Assembly (NCBI GenBank): GCA_025531455.1 | Contig: JAMYHL010000073.1 | Span: forward strand, 1 to 64,000 | Direction of reading: 5' to 3' | From: Apiotrichum sp. Y4204 | Lineage: Eukaryota > Basidiomycota > Tremellomycetes > Trichosporonales > Trichosporonaceae | Length of the DNA stretch: 64,000 nt | Part shown: positions 22,498 through 34,700 of the stretch, piece by piece | Numbering within the stretch: position 1 is the stretch's first letter | Layout: each line of letters starts with the position of its first letter | Program-made: the position numbers and the translations under genes | The notes under the pieces: model-generated | What the model saw: only the letters and a program-made list of their open reading frames with translations | Told to the model about the DNA's origin: nothing | The model's database searches: none

Positions 22498-23340
22498 TTA
22501 GACAGCGTACTGCTGTCAGCGATATCCATGTCTCGTGTCGTAATTCGAATCTTACCTTCTTGGTGTACTCGCGCGCCTTAGCAACGAAGGCGCCGTAGTC
22601 GGCGCGGTACTGGTCGGCCTGATGTAAGCACTGCAATACATATTTGGAACTCACAATGGACGCGACGAGAGGGTCGTCGGGGTTGGGCGACTCGAGGAGG
22701 TTGTAAAGAGAGAGAAGGACTGCTGGTGAGACGTGTCTTCAGCCATACAGCCATGGATACTCACCAGCAGGCATGCGCGTGTTGGGCTTCCAAACGTCGG
22801 CCTTGAGAATACCAATGCAAATGCTGGGCGGTGTTAGTGATGTGCAGAAGAATGTAATGACAAGTCACGAGACACACCTTCCGTCCGAGTCGATGTTGGG
22901 GTGGTACATCTTGTTTGTGAAGGTGATCTGTGCATTAGTTATGAGTGGAGGCCAGCATGATTGTCAATAACGCTTGGCAGAAAAGTCCTTTAAATGATCG
23001 AGTCGACTCGCCGGCTGCACCATCACTCACTTTCGGGGCCTTGAAAGGGAAGTCGTGGCCGAAGACAACGTCGAGGCCAAACTTGCCGCCCTCGTATGGA
23101 GTGCCAGCCTGATCATTAGTCTCGACGGAAGAGTTAAACCGAGCTGCACGCACCGGGCCAATCATGACGACCTTCCACTGGAGAACGTTGGACTCGCTGG
23201 GCTCGACGTAGACGTTCTGGATCGGGTTGGCCATGAGCTCGGCCAGTTCCTGCTCGTCAGACATAGATCAACGGAAATTGGGGGCGCAGAGCATGTGCAA
23301 GGACCAACCTTCTGGACACGTTTGGTCGCTGCCGAAGACA
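22498..23340 (-). CDS. Ubiquitin-conjugating enzyme E2 (UBE2D/UBE2L3-like)
   Basis: Eight exons on the minus strand (23340-23308, 23249-23154, 23108-23031, 22927-22878, 22823-22765, 22722-22655, 22618-22556, 22509-22498) join in phase to give 152 residues, a complete minimal E2 fold. The YHPNID motif has HPN at 78-80 and the catalytic cysteine is Cys88 in SICIGILK. The C-terminus ends in EYTKKYAV, as in Ubc4-type E2s, whereas the KADVWKPNTRMP loop after the active site resembles UBE2L3. E2s carry ubiquitin as a thioester from E1 to an E3 ligase or substrate. The last exon encodes only three residues and the stop. The second-last intron is 36 nt. The enzyme is divergent from the next gene. The paralogue is not resolved. 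Confidence 0.88.
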
Positions 23341-24063
23341 TGATGGGGAATGCTGTTGTGACTTTGTTCGTAGGCAGAAAGAGTGGAGTAGCAAAGTTGC
23401 AGTTGCTCGGTGTCAGTCGCGACTCTACGGAGGACGATGGATACAGCACAAGTACAGTGGGGCGGACATGGCCAACACGTAGTACGCCACCTAGTCATCC
23501 ATATGCATCCATACAGTATGGCCATATGGCCCCATGGGCGCGTGGCCGTAGCTGCCAACCCACGAGCTACGAGGCCACGAGCCCAGGAGCGCGAGCGGGA
23601 GTAAAGTAAATTGCACGCACAAAGCTCAAAGCACGTGAAAGCCTCTGTGTGCTAGTGCGCTGGTGCGCGGCGGTCTAGTGCTCTGTACTTTGGCGCCCTG
23701 GCGCCCTGGGGCGGATGCGCAAGGCGACGCGTAGGGTCCAGTCAACCACCACCACCCCTTTTCTCACACTGAATTAATGAATGACGCCCAAAAGTATGGG
23801 GCCCCAGATGTCCTTTGTCTGGCAAACGTGCACCTTTTGGCCGTTTGGCCTCTGGCCTCTGGGCAGAGCCCAAGAAATTAAAAACACAAAAACTCTTAAC
23901 AGCTCTGGTCAACTCTAGGACTAAAATGCAGCTTCATTGTCTGTCTGTCCAATCCTTTATCGCTCTCCTTTTCAGTCGCCCGTTTCAGACGTTTCCGCAA
24001 CGCGATTTGACTCGAACAACGGACTTGACGCGACATCGCGCGCACCGGCGGCCCTATGGGAAA
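23341..24063. other. Divergent promoter between the E2 and beta-helix genes
   Basis: The interval is 723 bases between two divergently transcribed starts. It includes a small GGCGCCCT direct repeat at about 23691-23709 and an A/T-rich patch at about 23875-23895. No other gene is seen. Confidence 0.5.
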
Positions 24064-26128
24064 ATGCGTTTTCTCACCACCATAGTCGCATTGGCGGCTG
24101 TCGCTGCTGCGAAGAGTAGGGCGGACAAGACAGCCTGTCTCCCGTCTGGAGACGATGTGACAATCAACAATCTATTTGCCGCTGGTATGTGCTTATGCTC
24201 TACGTCCATGTGGGTAACGACAGAGCTAATGCTTCTCTTTTAGGTGGTAAAGGAACGACTGTCGCGCTCTGCCCAGGCTCAGTCCACCGATTGAATGCCT
24301 CGATTCACTTTACTGCTCCCCAACAGACGCTTACCACGCTGGGAACGGCCAAGGGAAGAGACCGCGCATTGCTTATCGTGGAAGGGAGGGACCAGGCTGT
24401 GGCTATCTTGTGAGTCCTTGTCCACTTCCAATATGTCGTTGTGTCTCACCAGTTTGATGAATCCCGATTAACATCTAGTGCGGATTGCAAACAGTGTTCC
24501 GGGGCCACTATCTCTGACCTCATCATTGATGGAAACCGTCCTCAACTATTACGCGTTCCATTAGGTGGCGCGTTGATCGAAGTCGGCAACGCACTCGATC
24601 AATCAGTTACAGGGTGCAGATTGTACGAGCCTCGCGGCTGGAGCGCGCTGCATGTGCGTGAGGGTGACTCACTAAACTGCCGCAAGGCGTATATTGCGGA
24701 CAATGACATTGTGAGTAGTGTCCATAACAGAGCTTAGTCTTAACCATACAGGGACCATGCGGAGAGGAGTGGGACGACGAATATGATGGACTGCTGGAGA
24801 AGGAACCGCCTTACGGGAATCCACGCGCGGACGGCATTAGCCTGGCGTGCAAGGATTCAGTCGTGGAACGTAATGTAAGGACCCGGGAGGTGAGCGTGAC
24901 TGACAGTCAGACGGTGTTCGATGCGACAGATGGCGCTATTGTGTTGTTTGGATCGTCCGGTTCAGTTGTGCGCGAGAACGACATTTACGCTCGTACCCGC
25001 GTCGTTCTGGGCGGCATCAACCTTGTCGACTACGACCCTTGGGCTGGTGATTACAGTAATGTGCGGGTCCACAACAATCGGCTGTGGGCCAACGGCCGAT
25101 ACCTTAAGGCGGGGATTGTCGTAGGTCCAGCGACCTGGTCAGACGATACGGATACAATCGTTTACGGCGGTACTGTGACGGACAACGTGTTCAGCGGGGC
25201 ATTCTTTGGATACGCGATGGTAGTCTCGTCGGCCGAATCTTTCACAGTCGTCCGCAACAAAATCGCTGAAGATGCGCGCTTCATTGGCGTTCCCGGTCCG
25301 TCGTGTCCCACGGCCCCAGAGAATGCACCTCCAACCGCCTTGCTCATCAACCGCGGTAGCGCCCAGGGCGTATATCAGGATGACTTTGTGAACGGCGAAG
25401 TGCAACACAGTGAGTCTCTAGTCATCCGTTCCTAACTAATCGTAGTCATCTGTATCGAGATGCCTCCAGATGCACATGGCCAACAATACCGCGCCTGGCG
25501 TCTGCGCGATTCCCCTGCGGCGGTGGCCGCCAGGGCTGCCGATGACCCCAAGCTCGCCGCGAGTCTTGAAGGCCGCCTCGCAGATGCTCTCGTCGCGTAC
25601 CAGGAATCCCTCATGATAGCCATTCAGGACGTCGAGGAGGGTATGCGCAGCGCTAGCGTCTTCCCTGAGCGGGACAAACCCGGAGACGCCGCACTCAAGC
25701 GTATTCTCGATACCCAGCCCGGTTTGAACACCCTTGAGGGCGTACAGAAGCGAATATCGGCTCTTGAGGAGAGCGGGGGTAAGCTTGATCACGCTGTAGG
25801 CCTGCTTGCTCGAGAGCTAGAAATCCTTGCGAACAAGTATCAAGAAATTGCCGACATTGATCGGCCGATCCTTCAGGACGTATACAACAGTGTCAAGGCC
25901 GTCAACGTACAACCGATAGTGGCCGGTTCGCAAGTGCCAATATCCCATGAACGCGATGGACACGCTCTATCGGAAAATACCCCGGTGGTGGAGCGTCGCC
26001 CCTTACCCGCTGTGTGGCTCGCCGGTGGGGCGGCGCTCGTGCTCATTCCAGCGTTCCTACGCCGACGACAGTTGGGGTCATTAAGCCGAGCTCCACGAAT
26101 GGTGTCTGTGTCCCGCGTCATGAAATGA
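24064..26128 (+). CDS. Secreted right-handed beta-helix protein with C-terminal membrane anchor
   Basis: Exons 24064-24184, 24244-24409, 24479-24710, 24752-24874, 24911-25409 and 25446-26128 give 607 residues. The protein starts with a signal peptide (about 1-16). Residues about 30-370 show short repeats typical of a pectate-lyase-type parallel beta-helix: strings such as ISDLIIDGN, SVVREND, VRVHNNRLW and VVRNKIAED, with regularly spaced Asn and Gly. A helical, acidic region follows (about 400-540), then one membrane segment (about 569-585) and a basic 22-residue tail, so the helix should face the cell exterior or a lumen. Such folds usually bind or cleave polysaccharides; no catalytic residues can be assigned. 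The intron at 24875-24910 is 36 nt, a multiple of three and free of stops, so its removal is an inference. Confidence 0.8.
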
Positions 26129-26442
26129 CAATTCGTCCAAAGGGGAGAATAGTCAGTCGAACAATATCATTATGACCCGTAATCGCAAGATGACGACTGC
26201 TGCCAACTAGAGCCACGACGATGCATCGATTCTTGTACAAGCGCTGATATGGTTGGAAGGCGCTGAGGATAGAGAGAGAGAGAGGGACCCGGGACAGGAG
26301 GGAAACATACAAATGACCAAATGCGCAGTAATCGCGGCTGGACGCCTTTTGATGGTTGGTTGGTAATCAGCAATGATGAAAGGAGCTTATGGGCTTTTGC
26401 GCCGGGAAGAGTAACCGCTCAATGACAAAGATCTAACGGAGA
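26129..26442. other. Convergent 3' flanks
   Basis: The interval is 314 bases between the stops of two convergent genes. A short GA run lies at 26271-26285. Nothing else is seen. Confidence 0.6.
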
Positions 26443-29400
26443 TCAGGCAAAATGGGGAGGATACAAGAGGCCAGTCGGAAGAATACACTGCCCGTCTTCG
26501 CGAACAAGGAAGACGGGCACTTGCTTGCCAGCGATCTGAGGCTCGGCGGCAGCCATCACTTCGTTGCTAACATGGTCAGCATCTTGATCGAATAGGACTT
26601 CAAAATTGAATATCAAATAAAAACTCACCACCGAACTTCGTTATGGTTTGCGACTTGGTCGCCGAAGTACACCTCGTAACACGCATGACCATCGGGGCGT
26701 TTGGTAAAGTTCTTGCCATAGAAGGTCACCAACGGCATGGTGGCCATAGACGTGAACTGGTGGTTGTACTTGTTTGGAACCGATTCGGCGCTCATGTTGG
26801 GAGGCAGACACTTATTGGCTTGGGGGAAAGGAGCAATGGGCTCAGTCGGTTCGGACACATATGGGGGAATGTAGAATGTGTACGTCACCTGCTCGGTGCT
26901 CACGATGCTCCAGATGCAAATGTCGCCAACATTAAGCGTCCAATATTGCCTCTCGAGGCCGGTCGCACTTTGTGCCAAGGCGTTGGGCATATAGTCGTAC
27001 GAGTTGTTGTACGGGATATCGGCCGAAGCACGCTTCTTGTGCATAGAAGGGCGCTGGAGCGGACCTCGCGACGCGGAGCCAGTGCGTTGACGACGAACAG
27101 GGCCACCGTCGGTGGACGTAGGGAGGCTGATTTCGCCTGAAAGAGGAGAGAAGAGAGCCGATGAGGACGACTTGCGGCTATGGCTGCCGAAGTAATCGCC
27201 AGACGAAGCGGACGAAATAGGGCTCGAAGGGTTGGAGGGGTTCGACGGTAAGCCCACTGTAGCCGTGTGGGGCGTCATTGGCAGAACACCGAAACGGGCT
27301 TGGGGCGTGTTGGGCATGCTGGACGGACGCGACGCACCCGTGTTGCCGCGGGTGGTCGTCGGCAGGGGGCTCCAACGACGCTCTGACTTCAAGGACATCT
27401 CCTTGACTGTCTCTTGTTCGCAAGCAAGCCACATGCCACCGTACGACTGGTCACGTGGTCGGTGAGGTTCGAATACCTCGAAAGCGACCTTTTGCAGCTG
27501 GGACACTTGGTGACCAGGGATCTCGCCATCCACACAAGCGATTGATGGCTCGTTGTTAGTGCCGTCCATGCCCACGACTTCGGAGCCCTCGTCGCTGCGA
27601 CGAATAATAAGAACAGGTGATATTCTGCCCGTCTGGAGAGACTGGAGAACGACAGTCTGGTTGTAGCGAATGGGAAGACCGTTGACGTGGGTGGATATGG
27701 CATTGGATGGCAGGTTCGGCCACCCAGCGTTCGGTGATTTGACATTGCTTGGCTCCGTTGGCTTGGAAGGGTCCACGAGATAGATGATCCACGACTCCCA
27801 GATACTGGGGTTCACAGTGAGTCCTCGGAAAAGCGAGTCGCTGTTGGGGATCGAAGGCGGCACAGCGCCTGTAACCGGAAGACCATCCGAGCCCAGCTGG
27901 CGAGTGATGTCGACGGGCACAGACAAATAGCGTGTTGAAGAGGTCTGGGACTTGACACGGTTGAAAAGGGCAATTGTAGTACCGTGGTGGATGGTGACTT
28001 GTATCAGTGGACCATTTTGAAATCTCATAACTCACGATCCGCAGACTTAGAGTTTGACTTCTTCTTGCTTGGTTTTGAAATGACCTTGATCTCCTTGCTC
28101 TCAAAGGTGCCGAGTACAATGTCGTTGGAGATGTCGGGTACAGTACCCTTAGATGGTCCCCATCCATGACGTCCGGCGTGGTGGTTGAAAGGGGCCTTCA
28201 CAGTGACGAGAGCTTTGACCTCCCTCCGCTTGCCATCCCCATCGGAAATGTGGAGGTTTTTGCCCGCAACATTACCAACGAAAGGTCTATCCTCGCTGGT
28301 GATCGGCTGCGCATTTATCTTGTCGTCAAGAGACTTGTTGTCCAAGGTGGTCCAAGAAACATGGACGTCTTTAACCGTTGCTTCCCCTGACAAACTAATG
28401 TTGACACGAGGGGGGAGTAGCGGGGAGACAGGGCAGTCGTCCTTGCTTTGAGTAAACCAAGACTTTCCGATAAGAGTTGCTTGCGGATGAGGGCAGAGAA
28501 AGCGCTTTTCCGTTCCGTAGCTCTTCTGGCCGACTTTGGGCGACATGATGACAATCTTGCGCTCCCCGAATGCCATCCGATTGGGAGCATTCATGTACAT
28601 CCGAACAGCCTGATTGATGATGTTGCCAGAAGATCCATGTCCGAGTGCCTTGAGGTCAAATGATTGAGAATGCTGGTGGTGGGAGTGATTGTGGGGAATC
28701 ATTGAAGGCTGTGGGGGTAGTTGGGTCAACTGCGGCTTCTGCTCCATGACCAGTGCGCGTAGCGGCATCGAAAGATCCTCCACACCGTTCCACTCATGCT
28801 CGGTAGACGATGCAGACATGGACGATCCACGGCTCTCGAGGATTAGGTCGCTAAAGCTTTTGGTCGGTTTCAGCAACTGTTGGTTGGGAAGCTGGCTAGG
28901 GGAAATCGTTCCCGGGTAAAAGAACGGAGCCGCCTGAGGAGGAATAGCAGCGAACTCGTTCTGGTACGGGTTGAAGTACATGCCAGGCGTAAGAACGTCC
29001 GGGACGATCCCAAAGTCGAGCGCCGCGGACGGTGGATTGCTCGCCGCAGAATATGTCTGCGTTTGAGGGATGTGGAATGAGCCTGTCGTGTCCAGGGCAA
29101 GAGCTGGACGATGAGGATAGGTCGGGGACTGTTGCGGGTTGGAACCTTGGTTCAGTTGGGAAGGCGGCGGCGCCCCCATGGGCAGCTGGAACGCAGAGGG
29201 CTGGCCTGCCGATGCAGCGGCAGCGGCAGCAGCGGCGGCGAGGGCGATGTCGTATTGGGGCAGAGACGAACCGAACGCGGGTGTGTTGGTGCCTTCAAGG
29301 CCGAGGCCGCCAGTGGACGTCGACTCGTCGCTGTTGTTCTGAGACGCCATAGCAAACTGGCCGTGCGTTGCAAAGGTGACGGGCTGGGACACGCCGGATG

Positions 29401-29882
29401 CGGTGGGATGGAAATGAGAAGGCGAGGAAATGGAGGGGAATAGTTGACAGTAGAATTGACGACGGACAGGTGTTGGGGGGAGAAATGGTGTCAGCACTTG
29501 GACTAGCCCGGGTTGGCCGGATGTCTCGACACCCAGCTGTGGAATGTTCATATGAACACACTGGAGTCTTTGGAGCGGAACCACTCACTCCGCCACCGCC
29601 TGGGTGCTGGGATTGCCACATGGTATCAAAATAGTGCCTGGTCGAGTATGGGCCGGAAGGGTATGCCGTCGAGCTATACGCAGTTCGTGCAGTCGCCCAA
29701 TACGAGTGCTGCAAGTGCTGATACCTCACAGAGTGATGCAGCAAAGGTCGGGATACTGGGTCTCGAGGCCGCGGTGATGCTGGAGGGGAAATAGAGCTCC
29801 AGGTAGACGAGGTATACGGAGAGTCTGGGTTGGACGGACTCGACAGAGGCGAGCCTGGGGAAGTGGGGCCGCCAACTGGCAT
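26443..29882 (-). CDS. CSL (CBF1/Su(H)/LAG-1-type) transcription factor
   Basis: Minus-strand exons 29882-29589, 29536-28036, 27997-26629 and 26566-26443 join in phase (introns 52, 38 and 62 nt) and encode 1095 residues. After about 420 disordered residues (Pro/Ser/Gln-rich, with a poly-Ala run), the Rel-like N-terminal domain begins with FGERKIVIMSPKVGQKSYG and CPHPQATLIGKSWF. The beta-trefoil opens at about 599 with ALFNRVKSQTSSTRYLSV, the DNA-contacting block, and carries a Ser/Pro-rich insertion of about 138 residues (about 808-945). The IPT/TIG domain closes the protein with VFLVREDGQ. CSL proteins bind GTGRGAA-type sites; in metazoans they are Notch effectors, and in fission yeast Cbf11 and Cbf12 act in cell adhesion, lipid metabolism and cell cycle. 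The long N-terminus resembles the Cbf12 class. The start is uncertain: ATG 29349 in exon 2 would remove the first 160 residues. Confidence 0.9.
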
Positions 29883-31340
29883 GTTAGTTGATGTGTTACA
29901 GGTCGCAGGAAGATGGAGTAGCGTGCACGATAAGGCAGGACAATGAAGGTAGTGGATAATTGGACCTGGAGAGGAAGGGAGGGTAGGGGCGAGAAGTCAA
30001 CAGTGAATGAGGGCGGTGGAATGGAACCGCTTATGTACATCGACAACCTGGGTTCAACTGAAGCCCCTTCATCAGGATGAACACAGGGGATTGACAAGCC
30101 CCGGTGTCGGTGCCGCTCGGCACGAGGCGATGCTGCATCCTGGGGACAGCACCTCGAGGCCAGCCATGCACACATAGGGCTGGAGGCCGGTGGGAAGAGA
30201 GTAACGGACAAGGGATTCAGGTTGAGAGACGAATGATTACAGATGTGGTGCGATCAGTGAGCACCCTTTCGTCATGACGCGGTTCACCGCGCCACGCTTG
30301 CGCGCAGGTGACCGACATGGGGAGGACGACACCGAGATCTGGAGGCAATGGATGACTGACTTTGGTGACCTAGATGCGCTGCTTTCTGGGGTTGTCGACA
30401 ACGACGGGCAAACTCGTGTGCGTACACTCAAGGGAATAGGGTGGGGCGCTCACAAGTGATAAGAATGGGGGCTGAATGAGCGAGGTGCAGCTCAAGAACG
30501 ATGCCAAGTTGAAGCCGAGCCTTGTGAACCGATGAGCCGAGGTCGGGTTAGGCGGTGGCTGCGCCGTTGTCCGGTAAGTCGCTGCGTCTTGCACCGCACA
30601 AGAGTTCCCTCGATAGGAATGTCGGGGACGTAGGTGTAAATCGTGTGTGCGTGTATGTGCTAGGGTCTCCGAGGGAGGTTTCTGTCAAAGATTGCAATCG
30701 ATATCGAGCTGGTTGTATGAGTAATCGATGTGGTTGTCGTGTGCTGTGTACAGCTTACACACCTCCTCGCACTGCGCGGACAACTTATCCACTGCTGCTG
30801 CTACTGCTGCTTCCGTTGCCGCGTAGCGTATCTTCAGCGGTGACTTCGCTGGTACCGATCGGACAGAGTCGATAAACAGAATGGTCCGTTGACGGCGCAC
30901 GGCAGTAGCGTCGCGGTGTGGTTGAAAGAAATGAAGTAAAGGACAGGAAGGCGCAAGGGCGCTGATCAACGACGTGAGCCTAGATCACTGCGAGGGGCTA
31001 GAGGACGGCCGACAACACAACGAGAACACAAAGGTAACGGCAATTTAGGGGTGACCGCACAGCAAGGTGGCCTGCAGATGTGTCACGGTGGAGGGGAAGG
31101 GGCGAGCGTGTTGGCTGATGCGTTGTTGCCCCGGGGGGTGGGGGGGAGGATGCTGGTACAAGTTGGTGGACGAGGGGAACAATGGAAAGAGACAGGAGAC
31201 CGGGTGGAGAGTGCGAATGCTACAGATGATGAAAGAGATGGAAGAACCGAGCAGGACTCGCGGTGAAGGGGGCCGGCCGGAACCGGGGATAAAGATAAGA
31301 TGAAGACGGTGCAGCGAAGAGGGAGGAATGAGCAATAGGG

Positions 31341-31347
31341 AGGGGGG

Positions 31348-31379
<32 letters not shown>

Positions 31380-31400
31380 AAGAGAGACAAGAGAGAGACA
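31341..31400. repeat. G run followed by (GA)n tract
   Basis: A run of nine G is followed by about 50 bases of almost pure GA, so the minus strand is CT-rich. It lies 1.5 kb upstream of the CSL start and may be part of a promoter. Confidence 0.85.
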
Positions 31401-31726
31401 GAAACCAACCCCGGACAGTGCGGGATGGGGGGGTTGACTCAAGAAGAGGTGGACAAGAGACAGACGACCACGATGAGCAAACGACGACGATCAATAACCG
31501 CGTTGCAGCAGTCATGCACACCCATTGCCGTACAAACCCTGCCCTACTACTATACATACATACAGTACATACATACTCTCGACAAAAGACTGCTAAACCC
31601 TGTGCCGCTCTGGTCTCTGGCCTCTGGTCTCTGGCCAGTTGCTGTAACAACAGTACTAGTAGTAGCGCTGCCAAACTGACCTGACTGACGGCCACCGCTG
31701 TCCGCCCGCTAGAACTGGCGTTGACT

Positions 31727-31746
31727 GCCGCCGCCGCCGCCGCCGC
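31727..31746. repeat. (GCC)n microsatellite
   Basis: Six and a half perfect copies of the GCC triplet in non-coding sequence. Confidence 0.9.
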
Positions 31747-34700
31747 GGGGATTGACCGTTTGTCTGTCGTGCAGCAGCACAGGGCAGAGATCAGAGGAAG
31801 TGTGGAGAGGGAGACGAGCTGGACAGGGTGGAGGATATCTGGCCTTGGGCCTCCCGCCCACCCCGCCTCGTCGACTCTCTGCGCTCTCTCCTCTCCGCCC
31901 TTGTCGCCTTCCATGGAACCGCCCAGACCCGGAAAGGCATTCAGGTAACAACTGCGCAGTTGGCAGCAACAGGAACTCGCGCGCGGCGCACATGTCGGAG
32001 CGCAATCTCCGCGATTGGCGTGTGCATGCGGTTGCGGGTTGTGCAATCCAGGTATGCGCATACCGCTGACCTGCGACAGGTTCGAGAAGGAGGCTGCTCA
32101 CCGCCGCCCGGCCTCGCCTCGCCCCCGATGGCTGTTAACCGAGTGCCGGAGCCCGGGCATGAGGGACGAGTGCGAGGCTAAGCGCGGCTCCGTCGTTGCC
32201 TGTTCAAACTGACCGACTGGTGGTCTCGCCGCCGCTCAGTCGTTCCTCTTCCTTGTTCCTCTTGGTCTTCGTTGCCGCTACTGCCGCCTACTGACTGCCA
32301 TGCAGGAAATGTGCAATAAACTCTGAGCCACCCATGTATACCATTGTGGCCAGGGCAATGGGTAACTCAGGAGGCATACGACGCCGCACGTCGCAGAGCG
32401 GCGGCTCAGCCCTGACCACCACTGTCCCCCTTCTCGACCTGCAACTCGTGTCGCTCCCTTCTTCTGCCTGCAGGTATCGTTCCAGCTCTCCTACCCATCT
32501 CGGCTCACCGAGTGGACATCGGAACCGACACATGTCCATTGTACAGCAAAGCTGGGCAATCGCAGCTCGCGCGGCATCTGCACCTCCAGCAGCTCTTCCC
32601 CGTTTGCTTTGGACGATAATCGGCTGGAACAATAGACTGCGTCCTCATCAAGGTCACAAGAGCGCAAAGTCAGCATTTGCTAGCCAGCCGGAAACGGGTC
32701 CTCTGTTTCTCGCAGCACTCTGGCAACATAGCGTGTCTCCAGCGGGCTCTTGCTGGGTCTCGATGTCCTGCTTCATAGGGCACGCAGATTCCTTCGCAAT
32801 CGCTTTTGTGGTAATCTTTTAGATTGACTCCGGGCTACCCTTAAAGGTTCTAACACATGATGGCGAACCGTTGCGTTGGTGTTGCGTTGTGTGGGGCCGG
32901 GCCCGTTGCTTGCAAGCGGGGTGCGGTGATTTGGTGGCCCTAGTTTGCGGCCAGACACATAGTCGACCATGATCAGGCAGATTGACTCTTCACTTTCGTT
33001 CAGGCCCATAACTGGACTTAGGATCTGCACGACGACCGATGATACATGTAGAACGAAAGCCATGATGGGCTCTGAGCACTGACCAGGTTGGAGCTTCCGC
33101 GTCTTGCGGCGGGTGGGCCACTGAGCAGGCACCCGGGCAGGACGGAATAGAAGGACGAATACAAGCTACACGAGAAGGACTTGTGGAGAGTAAAAGGTAA
33201 GTCCTATGATCCTGTACTGTACATGCTATAGCCCAGATGGCCCAATGCTCGGCACCCAAGCCGGAGGAGAGGGCTGAAGCCAGGAACAGCTGCTCGAGTA
33301 TACCGAGACATGCCGGCATGGTCGGCACAGTTGCAGGTTTACAGGTGCGCTGGGCGTTCTGATGATATGAGGCATCCTTTCCTTGGGAGGTGCTTCGAAG
33401 ACCGTTCTCGGTCGTGTGCGAACGCCTCATACCGCGCCGCCCCTCAAGAGGCTTGAAGGCGGCCACGCTCACACAATCGCGTGAATCGCATTCTATTTAA
33501 CACCTGAGCCACTGGCCACTGAGGCAGGATTAGCAGTACGCCTCTCAAACTCTTGTCTGGTCCCTTCTACAATGAGAAGTGTGCGGAGCAGACGGAGAAT
33601 TATGGCCTGCTCTGCTTCAGCCTTGGCTCTGATACCGCCCAGTCCATGTTTCCGCCATCCACCTAGCCGTCCACCTTGCAACCAGGCCTGAGCAGAGCGG
33701 CATGGCTCCCCCCGAACAAGGGCGGATATTAACCATCTGCAACAAAGACTACGGCTAAACTTTTCTGTGAGATCACTAACGGATGCAAACTGAACGTTGA
33801 CCTGGCAATCTCCCTATCGTCTCTCGGCAAGAGGTGTGTGCTCGATGGTCATCGAAGCTTCTTGCATAGCAGGCCTGGCAGATGCAACGGAATCTCGTCG
33901 TCCTCCAGGACAAACCTTATCGGTTGCGCACCTTTGTTCTGACTGATATATCGGTTTCATGGCCGAAGTTGTGCCGTAATCTCCATGGGCCACAAACCCT
34001 GTCTCTGCCTATGTTGCCGCTGCGCTGCTACGCTGTTCGGTACTGCCTCCGACCTCTGACGCCATTGCAGGCAGTCCTTTGTGATAATGATCACCGCGAA
34101 CTGGGCGTAGCCCGAGTAGAGGCAAGCAGGCTCATGACTGTAGGTAGATCTTTCTGACCGGCACGCCCTATGGAGCGTAGCGCCGTAGTAACGGGTCTCC
34201 TCGCTGCCCACTCCGTTTTGCCGTAACGACCATACAAACCTGACGATAACACTGACAAACTCGCCGAAGATGCCGGTCCGACCGTTGCGACGTTGCCTCG
34301 ATTACAGCAAGGGCATACGACTGAGCGCGGAAAGAATACATGACTTGGGTGCCCAGGTGTCCACTCGATCCGACATTTATGAGGGTGCACAGTTGCTGTG
34401 AGACATGGACGGGAGAACTACTTGGCAGCAACATGCTATCGTGCGGTGAACCACCGGCATGCCGGCATGAGCCGCTGGTATCGTCCCTGTTGAGTCATAC
34501 CCGCCCTCGAACAACGGTCAAGGAGGCCAGGGACGGAACCTAGCATCACAGGAGCAACACGACTGAGTCAGTGCATCTCCAGCTCTTCAAGCATTGTGCT
34601 CAGGACAACGGCAGTTCATGACAGACCCCCTCTCTGCCAACGACGTTAGAAGAACCTTATGGGCCTCGATATAAGCACGGTCCCGTATCGTCCAAGAGCC

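Noticed and set aside
31045..32061. 338-codon minus-strand open frame
   Set aside because: It is built from CT, GCC and other simple tracts (long Ser/Leu runs) upstream of the CSL gene and has no domain.
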